64,000 nucleotides of DNA from Achatina immaculata (taxonomy: Eukaryota > Mollusca > Gastropoda > Stylommatophora > Achatinidae). Where the stretch lies: contig CM019702.1 in NCBI GenBank assembly GCA_009760885.1, positions 46,929,550-46,993,549 of the forward strand, given 5' to 3'. The notes below the pieces were generated by a model. It ran no database searches and was not told the DNA's origin. It saw nothing but the letters and a program-made list of their open reading frames with translations. A program made the translations under genes and the position numbers. Shown piece by piece: positions 35,065 through 45,795 of this stretch. Position 1 is the stretch's first letter. Each line of letters opens with the position of its first letter.

Positions 35065-35070
<6 letters not shown>
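34790..35070 (+). mobile_element. tRNA-derived SINE family 2
   Basis: The head has 'tagctgagtggttatgcgct' (A box) and 'ccgggttcagtcc' (B box). The body includes tcggggaaggtagatagggc, gtgatactgaccacatcaca and aaaatacgggcttaacaccg, which match the core of SINE 1 although the heads differ. It ends at an (AT)n run, 35072-35155. Confidence 0.78.
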
Positions 35071-35119
<49 letters not shown>

Positions 35120-35227
35120 CATACATATATATATATACATATATATATATACACTCACGCACGCACGCCAGGGATCTCTCTCCAACATTCACCACTCCAG
35201 CCCGTTCCCTTAAAAAAACCAATAAGA

Positions 35228-35612
35228 GCCTTGACCATGCTTCCAAAGACAATTTAGAAGACAGTCATTGAAAATAAAACGTTACTTTTACTGAGGGACA
35301 TAGAGACTGGAAAATAAAACGTTACTTTTACTGAGGGACATAGAGACTGGAAAATAAAACGCTACTTTTACTGAGGGACATAGAGCCTGGACCATGCTTC
35401 CAAAGACAATTTAGAAGACAGTTATTGAAAATAAAACACTACTTTTACTGAGGGACATAGAGCCTGGACCATGCTTCCAAAGACAATTTAGAAGACAGTT
35501 ATTGAAAATAAAACACTACTTTTACTGAGGGACATAGAGCCTGGACCATGCTTCCAAAGACAATTTAGAAGACAGTTATTGAAAATAAAACGCTAATTTT
35601 ACTGAGGGACAA
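35228..35612. repeat. Minisatellite with 40-bp and ~77-bp nested periods
   Basis: A short form (gaaaataaaacgttactttt, actgagggacatagagactg) occurs three times. A longer form that adds ccatgcttccaaagacaatt and tagaagacagttatt then occurs three to four times. It lies in the intron between exons 3 and 4. Confidence 0.9.
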
Positions 35613-35740
35613 AGCGGAAGACAATAGAAGAAGCTTAAAGAGTCTAGATCTTGACACTGTCGCCTGTGACTACCGATTATACTAATCCAGTATTGGTAGA
35701 AACTGCTATGCAGATAATACAACATTTAATATATCAGTCA

Positions 35741-35880
35741 GTCAGTCATTTGCATGTCCCTTGCGGAACTTTGCCATCTCTAACAGCTCTCCTGTAGGCT
35801 TATCGGTCGTAAGCAAGATGCCTTGCTGCATCCATTTGCAGATAATCAACGATGTCTTGCAGCCGTCTACACTGTAATTA
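35741..35880 (-). mobile_element. LINE family F, short 3' fragment
   Basis: Nucleotide match with 11283-11420 (cagtcatttgcatgtccctt, ggtcgtaagcaagatgcc). The frame is disrupted. Confidence 0.7.
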
Positions 35881-36036
35881 AGTCTGGAAGGAATTACAGA
35901 ATGAAGCAGTGGATAAATGAATACAAAAGAGCGGATCTTTGGTTCATGCTGAAAGGTTGGGCGTGGGGTCATTAGGGCATGGAACTGAATTTCGTTGGAC
36001 TGACACAGACAAACTGATATACCGACTTCCACAAAC

Positions 36037-36153
36037 CTTGGGTAATTAGTACAGTAATCCGTATAGATGACGAAGCCTTTGCTGTGTGTGACGAAGCACT
36101 GGGCGACATGTATGGGATCTGCACCAGCCGTCTCAAGGTCATTCAAGAAAATG
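36037..36153 (-). CDS. PLEKHG-like: PLEKHG-like RhoGEF, DH-domain exon 3
   Basis: Acceptor TTTCAATCAG ends at 36154. The exon reads 'FLNDLETAGADPIHVAQCFV', then 'THSKGFVIYTDYCTNYP', the CR2-type middle of the DH domain. The donor is AAG|GTTTGT at 36037/36036. It is 117 bp, phase 2 to phase 2, and its first C completes a Cys codon with exon 2's TG. Family proteins have a block reading 'CFV..S..F.IYT.YCTNYPR', which this matches. Apparent coding beyond 36037 is intron read-through. Confidence 0.92.
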
Positions 36154-36458
36154 CTGATTGAAAGAAAAGTTCAATCATTATTCTGGTGTTACGTCTTCTT
36201 AAATAAAAAAAGGATTAAAGATAATGTCCCTCTCTACTTCATATCATCTATGAAACCTACATCGGAATAAGATTAAGAAAGGATAATTTATGTTGCAGTT
36301 TCCGTAGCTGCTTCCCTGGAAGACAGATGGGACACATATGTTTGCTGCTGCATTGTGGGAAATTACAACGCGTTCTGTAATAAGTGCAGGCACTATGTAT
36401 CACGTTCCTGCACACAGGAATGGTTCTAGGCAGTTCTGAGCGCTAGGCTCGAATAACT
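36154..36458. other. Intron, nothing recognised
   Basis: Part of the intron between exons 2 and 3. No element or reading frame is supported. Confidence 0.5.
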
Positions 36459-36794
36459 AATGTGTATAAAAATGCGCCCGTGAAAGAAAGTACTGCAAAA
36501 CTGAGTTCTCTTACTTTTCCAAAGGGTGCTTCTTGGAACCGTTGGAAAGATTCAGAAATAAGAGTAAACGACGGCCGTGAAACTGGTTCTAGTTATAAAG
36601 GTAGACTGAGGTGTGTACTTTTAGTTTTACTTATAGAGAGGGCGAGGAACGCGGGCAGAAACAAGAGTGGCAGAAAATAAGGAGCACGTGAAATTAAGAA
36701 CTTTTAACAACTCAACATTTCAGTAAATGCCTTTATCAGTGATAACATAAACACACACACAACAGATAAAAACACGGAAAGTAAATGAAAAATT

Positions 36795-37085
36795 AACACT
36801 TAGCTGTTTGTTTAAAAAAGAAAGACGGGCACAGAATTAACACTTAGCTATTTAGTGACCTCGTAAGAAAGGAAGACGGGCACAAAATTAACACTTATTT
36901 GTTTGGTGGCCTCGTAAGAAAGAAAGAAAGACGGGGACAGAACTAATACTTAGCTGTTTGGTGTCCTCGTCAGAAAGAAATACGGGCACAGAATTAACAC
37001 TTAGCTGTTTGGTATCCTCGTAAGAAAGAAATACGGACACAGAATTAACACTTAGCTGTTTGGCATCCTCGTAAAAAAGAAAGTT
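36795..37085 (-). repeat. 51-bp minisatellite with 17-residue open repeats
   Basis: On the minus strand the unit reads about 'YEDTKQLSVNSVSVFLS'. Fifty-one is a multiple of three, so the frame stays open. Three inverted copies are at 41465-41615. Coding is not claimed. Confidence 0.8.
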
Positions 37086-37096
37086 AAAGAAAAAGG

Positions 37097-37330
37097 TAAC
37101 CCTGTCATGCCTTAGAGGCACATAAGGATATGGTGTTAGTGTCCATATTTTCCTTGACCTGTCAGCACATTAGAGGGTGATACCGTCAGTATCACCCCTG
37201 ACCGCCTTTCCTTCCCCAACTCCAGAATAAGTCGGGTACCCATTTCTATAGTTGGATGACTTGGGCCGGATTCGAACCTCCCGACTTTCATCATGAGAGA
37301 CCAGTGCACTAACCACTTCGCCATTCATTT
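37097..37330 (-). mobile_element. SINE family 1, near full length (reverse)
   Basis: In minus orientation: aatggcgaagtggttagtgc, then ggttcgaatccgg (B box), then the shared body and core and the end ggcatgacagggttacc. Confidence 0.88.
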
Positions 37331-37369
37331 TTAAAACTTTATTTTTTTGTTGCATAGTATAATTTGATC

Positions 37370-37560
37370 TATCTTCTTCTTCTTCTTCTTCGTTCACTTC
37401 TACCACCAAAAACTGCACTGTGAACCTACTGAATTCACGCATGTGGTCCTCGTTAGGTCACGTGGTCCCCTGTGTGGTCCAAAATAGACCACACGAGTTC
37501 CACGAAAGGACCACAAGGGGTTCAGAGTATCACAGTGCTTTAGCCTGTATTCTTGGTGGG
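37370..37560 (-). mobile_element. Retroelement tail repeat with (GAA)n end
   Basis: Direct duplicate of 39575-39770: ttcacttctaccaccaaaaa, gtggtcctcgttaggtc and gttcagagtatcacagtgct. On the minus strand it ends in (GAA)n, like LINE family E tails. Confidence 0.6.
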
Positions 37561-38520
37561 AGAGGATTTGACAAGGCTAGGAGAGCTAGTCCTTGAGGTA
37601 TGGAGAATGCTTTTGGAAAATGTAATGAAATAATGAAGCCTTAGAGACATGGTCGGCCCCCTTCAGTCATGGTAGAAAATAGAAAAAGCAAACAGAATTT
37701 GAAAGTTATTTTTTTGGGTATGAAATTTAAAATATTTTTGGAATATTCTTTATCCATGATATGTGTATGAGTCGGGTACAGTTAATTAAAGTTGTAGATA
37801 CAAAAAAAAGATAAATATCAAAGCAATGACAATTTGTTTTCCCAGTCATAAAACTACAGTCTCAGTACTTTGAGATAGTTTATGAGCTGATCTGATTTCA
37901 ATTAGATAAACTCCCTTAGTCGATGGAAATGACAAACCCACAATTAAGGAATGACAGAGACAGTCAGTACACATACCTTACATTAATTAATGGATTAGGC
38001 AATGGAGCAGAATGCCCTGACTGCAGTGATGCTACATCCCGAGATCAGTCAGCCAATCTGACTTCAGTCAAAGTAAAGACTGAATTGATTCTTGGTCACG
38101 GATTCACGTTTTGCACTAATCACATTTTTAACATTCACCTTGACTTCAGTGCCATCAATTTTACAACAATCATCTATTTATTCATATGTAATTTTTGAAT
38201 ATTAATTGAAATATGTCTAACAGAGGGCATGTTCATTATTTTTGTTTTGTCAATTCTCCCAGGCAATTCTCCTGTCATTTTTAAAAATTCTTTTCTTTGA
38301 TAGGCGCCTACTTAACTACCCTAAAGGTAGGACCTGACACTGTTTATAGTCGACGTTAATGTTGTTTGTCCCGAGATTCTCGCTCATTCTAAATATGTAT
38401 GTACGTATGTACGTACATATGGATGGATGGATGTGTGTATGTGCTGAATATCACAATGCTTGTGTAATTATTGGCTACGTTTTTTTTTTTTTGCTCTGTA
38501 AGACGTCTAAACTCTCGAAT
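37561..38520. other. Intron, nothing recognised
   Basis: A plus-strand frame of 91 codons at 37923-38198 has no family resemblance. Otherwise AT-rich. Confidence 0.45.
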
Positions 38521-38521
38521 T

Positions 38522-38535
38522 TCTCTCTCTCCCTC

Positions 38536-38595
<60 letters not shown>

Positions 38596-38600
38596 TCGTG
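38522..38600. repeat. (CT)n and (CTGT)n microsatellite
   Basis: Nearly pure pyrimidine run in the intron. Confidence 0.93.
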
Positions 38601-38639
38601 CATATTATGTTCAATAACAAATGTTGAATATCTGTGACT

Positions 38640-38760
38640 GAATGAAAGTTGTATGATAAAGGGCAGAATGAATGAAAGTTGTATAATGAAGGGCAGAATG
38701 GTAGACGAGCCTGCATGCCCGATTCTTAACTCTTCGAAATTAAAGTCTGTTCGTTCGCTC
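38640..38760 (+). mobile_element. LINE family D 3' tail, truncated
   Basis: gtatgataaagggcagaatg, gacgagcctgcatgcccgat and tcttaactcttcgaaatt correspond to the conserved 3' end seen at 51190. Part of the leading motif is duplicated. Confidence 0.72.
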
Positions 38761-38812
38761 TCCCTCCCTAATCCTCTCTCTCTCTCTCTCTTACATTACC
38801 CCATTCACTTAC

Positions 38813-38913
38813 CAGCCAAACTTGTAAATATCCGTGATATTGCTGAACAGACACTCAATGTCCTTTTTCGTATCCTGGGAGTCGAGGAGTTTTTTCATAG
38901 GATCTAGGTAACC
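38813..38913 (-). CDS. PLEKHG-like: PLEKHG-like RhoGEF, DH-domain exon 2
   Basis: The acceptor CCCAG precedes 38913 and the donor CTG|GTAAGT follows 38813. The 101-bp exon encodes 'GYLDPMKKLLDSQDTKKD' and 'CLFSNITDIYKFG', corresponding to the end of CR1 and the 'LFGNI.DIY.F' helix of DH domains. It enters in phase 0 directly after 'SLKDIIH' of exon 1 and leaves in phase 2. The intron to exon 1 is 18.7 kb and full of repeats. A pyrimidine microsatellite lies only about 20 bases past the donor (38774-38790). Confidence 0.92.
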
Positions 38914-39184
38914 CTGGGAACGAGGTAGACAAACCATGTATAAAAAACCACAAGCCACCAGACGGTTGATGTAGTAAGCCGTATCTATTAAATGAACTAT
39001 ATTCAGTTAGGAACTCTAGTTCAGACTATACCTTCGTCAGAAAACTAAAACCAAAAACTGAGACGAAATGAAAACTAAACAGCGCCTAACATTGCCACAC
39101 TAGTTCTAGTGCTTCGTGGATCAGTCATATACATAATATGTAACATAAAAAAACATCTACAGAAGCGATAAAACTGAAACAAAC
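38914..39184. other. Intron, nothing recognised
   Basis: Unassigned AT-rich sequence at the 3' end of the 18.7-kb intron. The acceptor of exon 2 is at its left edge. Confidence 0.5.
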
Positions 39185-39400
39185 AACAACTTTTTTAACT
39201 GAAGTTAACTTTTTAACTTTTAAAACTGAAACATACGACAAATTTTTAAACTGAATTTAACTTTTAAAACTGAAACATACAACAACTTTTTTTAACTGAA
39301 GTTAACTTTTAATTTTTAAAACGTAAACATACGACAACTTTGTTAAACTGAAGTTAACTTTTAAAACTGAAACATACGACAACTTTTTTTCCCAATTAGC
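39185..39400. repeat. ~44-bp degenerate minisatellite
   Basis: Repeats of gaaacatacgacaacttttt and taactgaagttaactttt, four to five copies. Confidence 0.85.
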
Positions 39401-39574
39401 ATGGTCACGTCTGACTCATAAAGACACAAACTCGCGGAGCTGACAACGGATGCCAAACATTATATCTACATCGAAGAACATCATAGAATCTGAACGTTTC
39501 TTTATCTTATATAACCCAAACATTAACGCTTAATTTCAAATGCGAAATGTAAACCTCTTCACTACAGTAAGTGA

Positions 39575-39775
39575 ATCTTCTTCTTTTTCTTCTTCTTCGT
39601 TCACTTCTACCACCAAAAACCGCACTGTGAACCTACTGAATTCACGCCTGTGGTCCTCGTTAGGTCCCGTGGTCCCCTGTGGTCCAAAATAGACCACACG
39701 AGATCCAAGAGAGGACCACAAGGGGTTCAGAGTATCACAGTGCTTTAGCCTGTATTCTTGGTGGGTCTCAGAAGC
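39575..39775 (-). mobile_element. Retroelement tail repeat, second copy
   Basis: Duplicate of 37370-37560 in the same orientation, with a few base differences. Confidence 0.6.
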
Positions 39776-39822
39776 GGGATTGCGTGACACCGTGGTTTTC
39801 ATTGCACCAGTTTAGTCTAGGG

Positions 39823-40095
39823 TTGGACTTTTTCACCGGAAGACCTCGACGTGTTTAGGATATCAGTGCATCCCCGCTGGGTGAGAGGCGGTAGCCCACC
39901 CAGGCCAGAGTTGGACTTTCTCACCGGAAAACCTCGACGTGTTTTGAGATACCCGTGTATCACCGCCGGGTGAGAGGTGGTTGCCCATCCAGTCCAGGGT
40001 TGGACTTTCTCACCGGAAAACCTTAGCGTGATTAGGATACGCAAACATCCCCGCTGGGTGAGAGGTGGTTGCCTATCTAGACTTCCCTGGTCCAG
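39823..40095. repeat. 88-bp tandem repeat, 3 copies
   Basis: ttggactttctcaccggaaa recurs at 39823, 39911 and 40000, each followed by cctcgacgtg and gggtgagaggtggt variants. GC content is higher than the surrounding sequence. Confidence 0.9.
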
Positions 40096-40200
40096 TGTCT
40101 CCGACTTCAGCATTTTTCGGTCGTGGCCGCTACCCTTCCTAGTTGTGACCAGGACGGAGCTTTTGTCGAGGAGGACGAATCCTCGCCACTAGTGACTTCT

Positions 40201-40520
40201 ACCCCTGGGTTGAGCCGGTTTAGGCATTATCCCAGTATGGGCGTGTTTGGGACGGGACCGACCTCTAGGGCAGAGGTACTGTGACATGCATAGCCTTCAA
40301 GATTCACCCCTGGTATGAGCCGGTTTAGGCAAAATTCACCAGTATGGGTGTTTATCAGGCGTTACCGACCTCTAGAGCGGAGGTGGCATGACATGTCTAG
40401 CCATCAAGTTCCACCCCTGGTGTGTGCCGGTTTAGGCATATTTCACCAGTGTAGGTGTATTTCGGACGTGGGCGGCCTCTAGAGCAGAGGTGCCGTGGTA
40501 TAGCTCTCGTAGCGATACTA
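40201..40520. repeat. ~106-bp tandem repeat, 3 copies
   Basis: acccctggtatgagccggtt starts copies at 40201, 40306 and 40413. Each includes gacctctagagcagaggt, which is itself a near palindrome. A diverged copy lies at about 40665-40760 inside the second inverted repeat. Confidence 0.9.
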
Positions 40521-40890
40521 CTGGACATACCGGTTAAACTTCACTTTCCACCACCTTTTCCCATCGGCTCCGCACAGCAACCTTTATTTCTTTTCCGCAT
40601 TTACTTCCTTAACCGGGAGGAGCTTCACTCCACGCGCTGCATTTGAAGAGTCTCGCCAGCAGTGTCTTAACCTCTGGGACAAGCCGGTTCATGCATTTCA
40701 CCCGATATGACTGCACTCAGGACGTGGCCGACCTCCAGACCAGAGGTGCCGTGATTTGACTGCTTGCTTCGCTTTATCCTTTCTACCACCTTTTCCGCAG
40801 TGATGCTGTGCGGCAACCTCATTTGCAAATTTCTTCATTGGCCGGGAGGAGCACCGCTCCACGCACGGCAGCTGAAGATCTCGCCAGCAG
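40486..40890. repeat. Second inverted repeat, right arm
   Basis: Pairs with 31626-32046 (for example ccaccttttccgcagtgatg and gccgggaggagcaccgctcc). Confidence 0.85.
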
Positions 40891-41149
40891 CGGCAGATGA
40901 GCTACCAAACGTGCCACTCATCTACCCTAAGTAACTGGTTTTCAGGCGCCAGATATTCGCCCTCGCCCCTTCTCCTGTCAGTTTAAACAGTTCTGCCACG
41001 GGAAGGCCAGGAGCTGGACTTGACTGCCAGAGGCTGTTTGTGGCGCGTTTGCAGTCCTTAGAACCAGTAAGTGAATCGAAAGCTCGGGTAACTCCATGAA
41101 ATTTAGTGTGTTCTTTACTTGCGTCTGAGGTCGTACAAATACGAAGCTG
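40891..41149. other. No gene seen
   Basis: Unassigned sequence between inverted-repeat arms. Confidence 0.4.
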
Positions 41150-41204
41150 TTATCTGATAGAGGAAATTACTCTGTGCAACAACAACAAAAAAATAATAAC
41201 TTTT

Positions 41205-41460
41205 AAAAATGAATGGCGAAGTAGTTAGTGGACTGGTCTCTCGTGCTGAAAGTCGGGAAATTCGAATCCGGCCGCAGGAGCCCAAGTCACCCAACTGTAG
41301 AAATGGGAACCCGACTTATTCTGGAATTGGGGAAGGAAAGGCGGCCAGGCGCGATACTGACCGTATCACCATCTGGCGTGCTGACAGGTCAAAGAAAATA
41401 TTCGCACTAACACCATATCCCTATGTGCCTCTACGGCATGACGAGATTACCTTTTTCTTT
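41205..41460 (+). mobile_element. SINE family 1, near full length
   Basis: A-box region tggcgaagtagttagtggac, B-box region attcgaatccgg, then the body and core to ggcatgacgagattacc. Several CpG-type substitutions are seen compared with the copy at 63765. Confidence 0.88.
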
Positions 41461-41618
41461 AACTTTCTTTCTTACGAGGATACCAAACAGCTAAGTGTTA
41501 ATTCTGTGTCCGTCTTTCTTTCTTACAAGGACACCAAACAGCTAAGTGTTAATTCTGTGCCCGTATTTCTTTCTTACAAGGACACCAAACAGCTAAGTGT
41601 TAATTCTGTGCCTGTCAT

Positions 41619-41679
41619 CTGAATGTGTCTTCCTCCAAGTAGGAAACAGAAAGTTCTGTTTGGAGGAAGACACATTCAG
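41619..41679. repeat. Perfect 20-bp inverted repeat (hairpin 1)
   Basis: ctgaatgtgtcttcctccaa at 41619-41638 is exactly complementary in reverse to 41660-41679. The 21-bp spacer itself contains aaacaga/tctgttt, extending the potential hairpin. Confidence 0.93.
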
Positions 41680-41981
41680 ATAAGTTCCTCGTGTTTTTGT
41701 CTCGTCGTGCATGTATCCTCGAATAAGGCTCACTCTGAAATATCGGATGTTGTATGTTTTTCATTTATACATTCTCATACTTTCTATTCGTTTTTTTTCT
41801 CACCTACTCACTCCCTCCCTCACTTTGTAAAACTGCACCATACACCTCTAACTACCTCTCTATAAGTAAAACTGAAAGCACACACCTCAGTCTACCTTTA
41901 TAACTAGAACCAGTTTCACGGCCATCGTTATTTCTTATTTCTGGATCTTTCCAAAGGTTCCAAGAAGCACTCTTTGGAAAA

Positions 41982-42056
41982 GTAAGAGAACTCAGTTTTG
42001 TAGGATTAGGTCCTAATCCTTTTTAGGTCTAATCCTACAAAACTGTGTTCTCTTAC
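41982..42056. repeat. 28-bp near-perfect inverted repeat (hairpin 2)
   Basis: The left arm 41982-42009 (gtaagagaactcagttttgt and taggattag) pairs with the right arm 42029-42056 with one mismatch. The 19-bp loop contains cctaatcctttttagg. Confidence 0.92.
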
Positions 42057-43624
42057 TTTACCGTACGAAAGCCTCGTTGTTTCATTTTTATTTTTTTTTA
42101 AATGTACACTTTGGAAACCATTCCAGTGCACCATACAATAAAAGGCTTCCAATTAGTTCTTCACATCGTTCGTGTTATACTTGAATACGACGTATAATAA
42201 CAGAAGGCGGGAGTGTAAACTTCTGATGAAAGAACTCTCTTGTGCCGAAGGTAAATCATAATCTGACTTGTCAAACTTCCCTGGCGAATGAAAAGAATGA
42301 GTCAACAGTGCAGGGTTGGTCTGAGATAGATAGTTAAAGATAGTTTACACATTTCAGAACACACAGACAGATCTTGAAGCAGGCAGCCAATAGCATTGCT
42401 GCATTTAATTGCTGCACTTAACATACTGCACTGTGTATTTGCTGCAGTGCATTTCAAACTTGTGGTTAGCGTTATGTTGGTGTGTTCCACTGATGATGCC
42501 CAGCTGGTGGTAAGGAGTTCCGAGTTGAAATATTCGTTTGGCATACTTTACATTCCTTTAATAATACTTTACATCACCTTTTGTAATACATAATTTTTAA
42601 AAATTAAATTTATTTTGGTATCTCAGTCTGGGGTCGATGATGCTGTTCGATCTGGCAGCCAGAGACCTATCGCTGATATGCTGGTGTCAGAGCTGGCCAA
42701 CCATAGCTGACCAAGACCCTGTCCTACCTCTCTGTTGGTCCCCACCCCCACCCCAGTAACAGGCGTAGCCTGGCTAACGAGGCAAGGATCACCCTGATAG
42801 TCCCCATGGTGGTGGAGTCTGTTAAAGAAGTACTGCACATTTCCTGCTTTTTAGCTGTACTCGGGACTGAAACCCGCTCCACATCCGACACGATGCTGTG
42901 CCTCAACATCTTCAACATATCGAATGCAAATAACACCAACTCGCAGTTCCAAGAAGAAGAAGAAGGAGAATGAAGATGAGGAGGAGGAGGAATTTCAGTT
43001 TTCTGATGACATCTCTTTGTAGTTCTTAACGCTTATTGCTAATCTTGTATCCAGGCCTGGACAAACCTTACCTCCAGGTCGTGTCCTAATACAACTTGTC
43101 TCTAAAAACTAATCAAAATAAACTGCTCTTCTCGCACGCGCGTTTTCGGTATTGTCTGCCTAACTGCAACATATACTACAGCACCTGGTTTATAGTTTCT
43201 TCCGATTCTCTGAGAGAACTGTCACAGTAAGTACTTTGATCGACATTGTCATTGTCCTAGACACCTTGTTGTTTCTTACAATTATAGAACAATAATAAAA
43301 TTCTCTTTTATTCTCACCGCGTGCCATTTACCCTGTATTATGTGCTATATCAACGTTGCATGTCGTCCATCTCGAATCTAGCTGTGTAGTCGGGTTATCC
43401 TTGATTATTCTGCCTTCCTCTTTTCCTGCATACTGCTCATCGCGTGACTGTACTCGATACTATATGACCAATCCATTTCCTGGGCCTTTTTTTTCATGTT
43501 TGAGGCACTTCTTTTTGCTTGCCTAGACACAGCAGGTGGTCAAGACACTTTCAGAATATTTCTTAGGCTAGCTTACAAGTTCCTCAGTGCTTGTTATAAT
43601 TACTGAGTGTTTTTTTAACTGTTG
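42057..43624. other. No gene seen (intron)
   Basis: Unassigned. A GC-richer block at 42620-42950 ends in (GAA/GAG)n at 42949-43000, as retroelement tails here do, but no family was recognised. Confidence 0.4.
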
Positions 43625-45795
43625 ATTCATTAAAAGATCTTTAATGAAACTGTTAATTTCATGCTTGTTTTAGTAAAAGTCCCTTTCTTATACGGGCATA
43701 CATGAGATGAAATTTTAATAATGAACAACGGGATTAAATTTTGTTCTTAATCAGAGGAACATATGATGAAAGCGATTATTTGAGTGCCCAACACAAGTGG
43801 GTAAAAACAGTGACGGTGAGAGAAACAGACAGATACGATTACATATTCACACTGAGAGAAGGAAACACACACAGTGAGAGAGAGAGAGAGAGAGGGAGGG
43901 AGTGTGAGAGAGAGTTGATTCAATTCGTTAAGAACGAACCAAACAAACAAGAGCGTTCGCCAAGGGAAATGGAACTTTGTTGTCGGGAGTTCATTTAATT
44001 ACGATAATGTAGTCATCGTTAGAGTTGTAGTCAGAGTCAGGGTTGTAGTCAGAGTCAGGGTTGTAGTCAGAGTGAGTGTCAGAGTTATAGTCAGAGTCAG
44101 GGTTGTAGTAAGAGTCAGTGTCAGAGTTGTAGTCAGAGTCAGGGTTGTAGTCAGAGTTAGGGTTGTCGTCGGAGTCAGAGCCACGGTTGTAGTCAGAGGC
44201 AGGTGTGTGCAGGTACTTTGAGCTTTGGTGTTGTTGTTGTTGTTGTTGTTTTCTGACTCATGTCAAGAAGTATCACAGCATGATTGTATAATCAGTACCC
44301 GATTTTGTGCGTGGACGAGAAGTATTGCACACTAGTTTTGCACTTCTTTAGCGTATCCACTACCTCATCTTTCCCCTCCCCTCCTTATGGATAGTGACAC
44401 TGGTGTTGTCCTGGCCTTGTTTCTGGCCACATCTTTCTTGGCAGCCTTTCTCGGGCAAAATCTGAGCTCGTTCAAGTTCAAACTTGTTGATTGATGTCCA
44501 GGTCGGGCATTGCTAGCAACAACAGTTTTTATTTGACAGTAAGGATATTTTGTGAGTCGTTCCCCCCCCCCCCCCCCCCCCCCCCCCACCAAGCAGGATT
44601 ATATCCTGAGTTGTCCAAAATATAACTAATGGTTCCATTTCAGAATGTTTTCTACCTCAGATTTAGTATTCTTGAATACTGGAAATTTATCGTGAAATGA
44701 AGCAGGTTTCAATGGTTTTCATTCTTGGTATATCAAGATCCTGTTATCCCTGTTTAATTGGACTTTGGAAAACTAAGACTTGAGAAACGTTAGATAAAAA
44801 GGTTAAGTTTGAATATGGCCCTGAAATTCTTTTAAGAAATTCATGAATATTTAAGCGGCATTTATAACTTATGAAGAAATATCTAGCATTCCTGAACTTA
44901 TTAGATTTCTCGCTTTCCGCAAAAAAAAAAAGTCTCAGTCTGAATTCTCGCGCCCTGTTGTAATGCAGAGAGCTAAATATTCCAGTTTTTAGGGGGAAAA
45001 AAACAGAAAACAAAAAATATGTAGCGCCTTACCAAAGGATTGCGCTCAGAAAACGAAGTTGCCAACTCTGAGAGTCCAGACGCAAAGCTGGGGATCACCA
45101 CTTGCTGAATGATGTTTTAAGACTCATTAAAATAATATTTCAAAATTTGTTATAGCGGATCACCTCATGTTCTCCTCCCTGCAGAAACTGTCCAAAACTC
45201 TCCTTGAAAATAATACTACAGAACTGATTTGTTGTTAAATCCATAATGACCAAAAGTTTCACTTTTTTTCTCCATTTGACTGATTTTGTTTGATTATTGC
45301 TTTTGTTAACTGTTTGCTCTGCATAGCATTTATGATTGACTATAAGCAGGATAAAACAGGGATAGAACACTGAACTCGCTGAACTGATTCGCTTGGATAA
45401 TGCATTCTTTCAATTACAAAAATTACAATACTGAAATGATAGTTTTAGAGTTCCTTAATTCTTGCTTATCTCAAATTAATTTCCATGCTCTCCCAGAGTA
45501 AATTTTGATAAGAAAGAAGTACCTCTGTGAATTAAAAATATGGATTTGTCAGAAATGCGCTACTTGTTCATTTTATTTAGGCTCTGCCTAAATATCGCTC
45601 TGAGCACTGATGTCTAAGACCTACCAACACTTATTATCGCTCTGAGCACTGATGTCCAAGACCTACCAACACTTAATATCGCTCTGAGCACTGATGTCCA
45701 AGACCTACCAACACTAAATATCGCTCTGAGCACTGATGCCCAAGACCTACCAACACTTAATATCGCTCTGAGCACTGATGTACAAAACCTACCAA
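43625..45795. repeat. Large inverted repeat, right arm (2.17 kb)
   Basis: Pairs with 29364-31625. Holds a GA microsatellite (43878-43905), an irregular (GGTTGTAGTCAGAGTCA) array (44015-44195), a poly-C run (44563-44587) and five 42-bp repeats (45587-45795), compared with three in the other arm. Confidence 0.9.

Larger units (their letters stand above)
36460..37440. repeat. Third inverted repeat, left arm
   Basis: Reverse complement of about 41150-42010. Includes ttggaaagattcagaaataa and ctggttctagttataaaggt, a 51-bp minisatellite (about 36795-37085) and a reverse-oriented SINE 1. The partner order is the same on the other arm. Confidence 0.87.
41150..42010. repeat. Third inverted repeat, right arm
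   Basis: Pairs with 36460-37440. Contains a SINE 1 copy, three 51-bp repeats and two strong hairpins. Confidence 0.87.

Noticed and set aside
37923..38198. Plus-strand 91-codon frame
   Set aside because: No family resemblance. It lies in the intron of the minus-strand gene.
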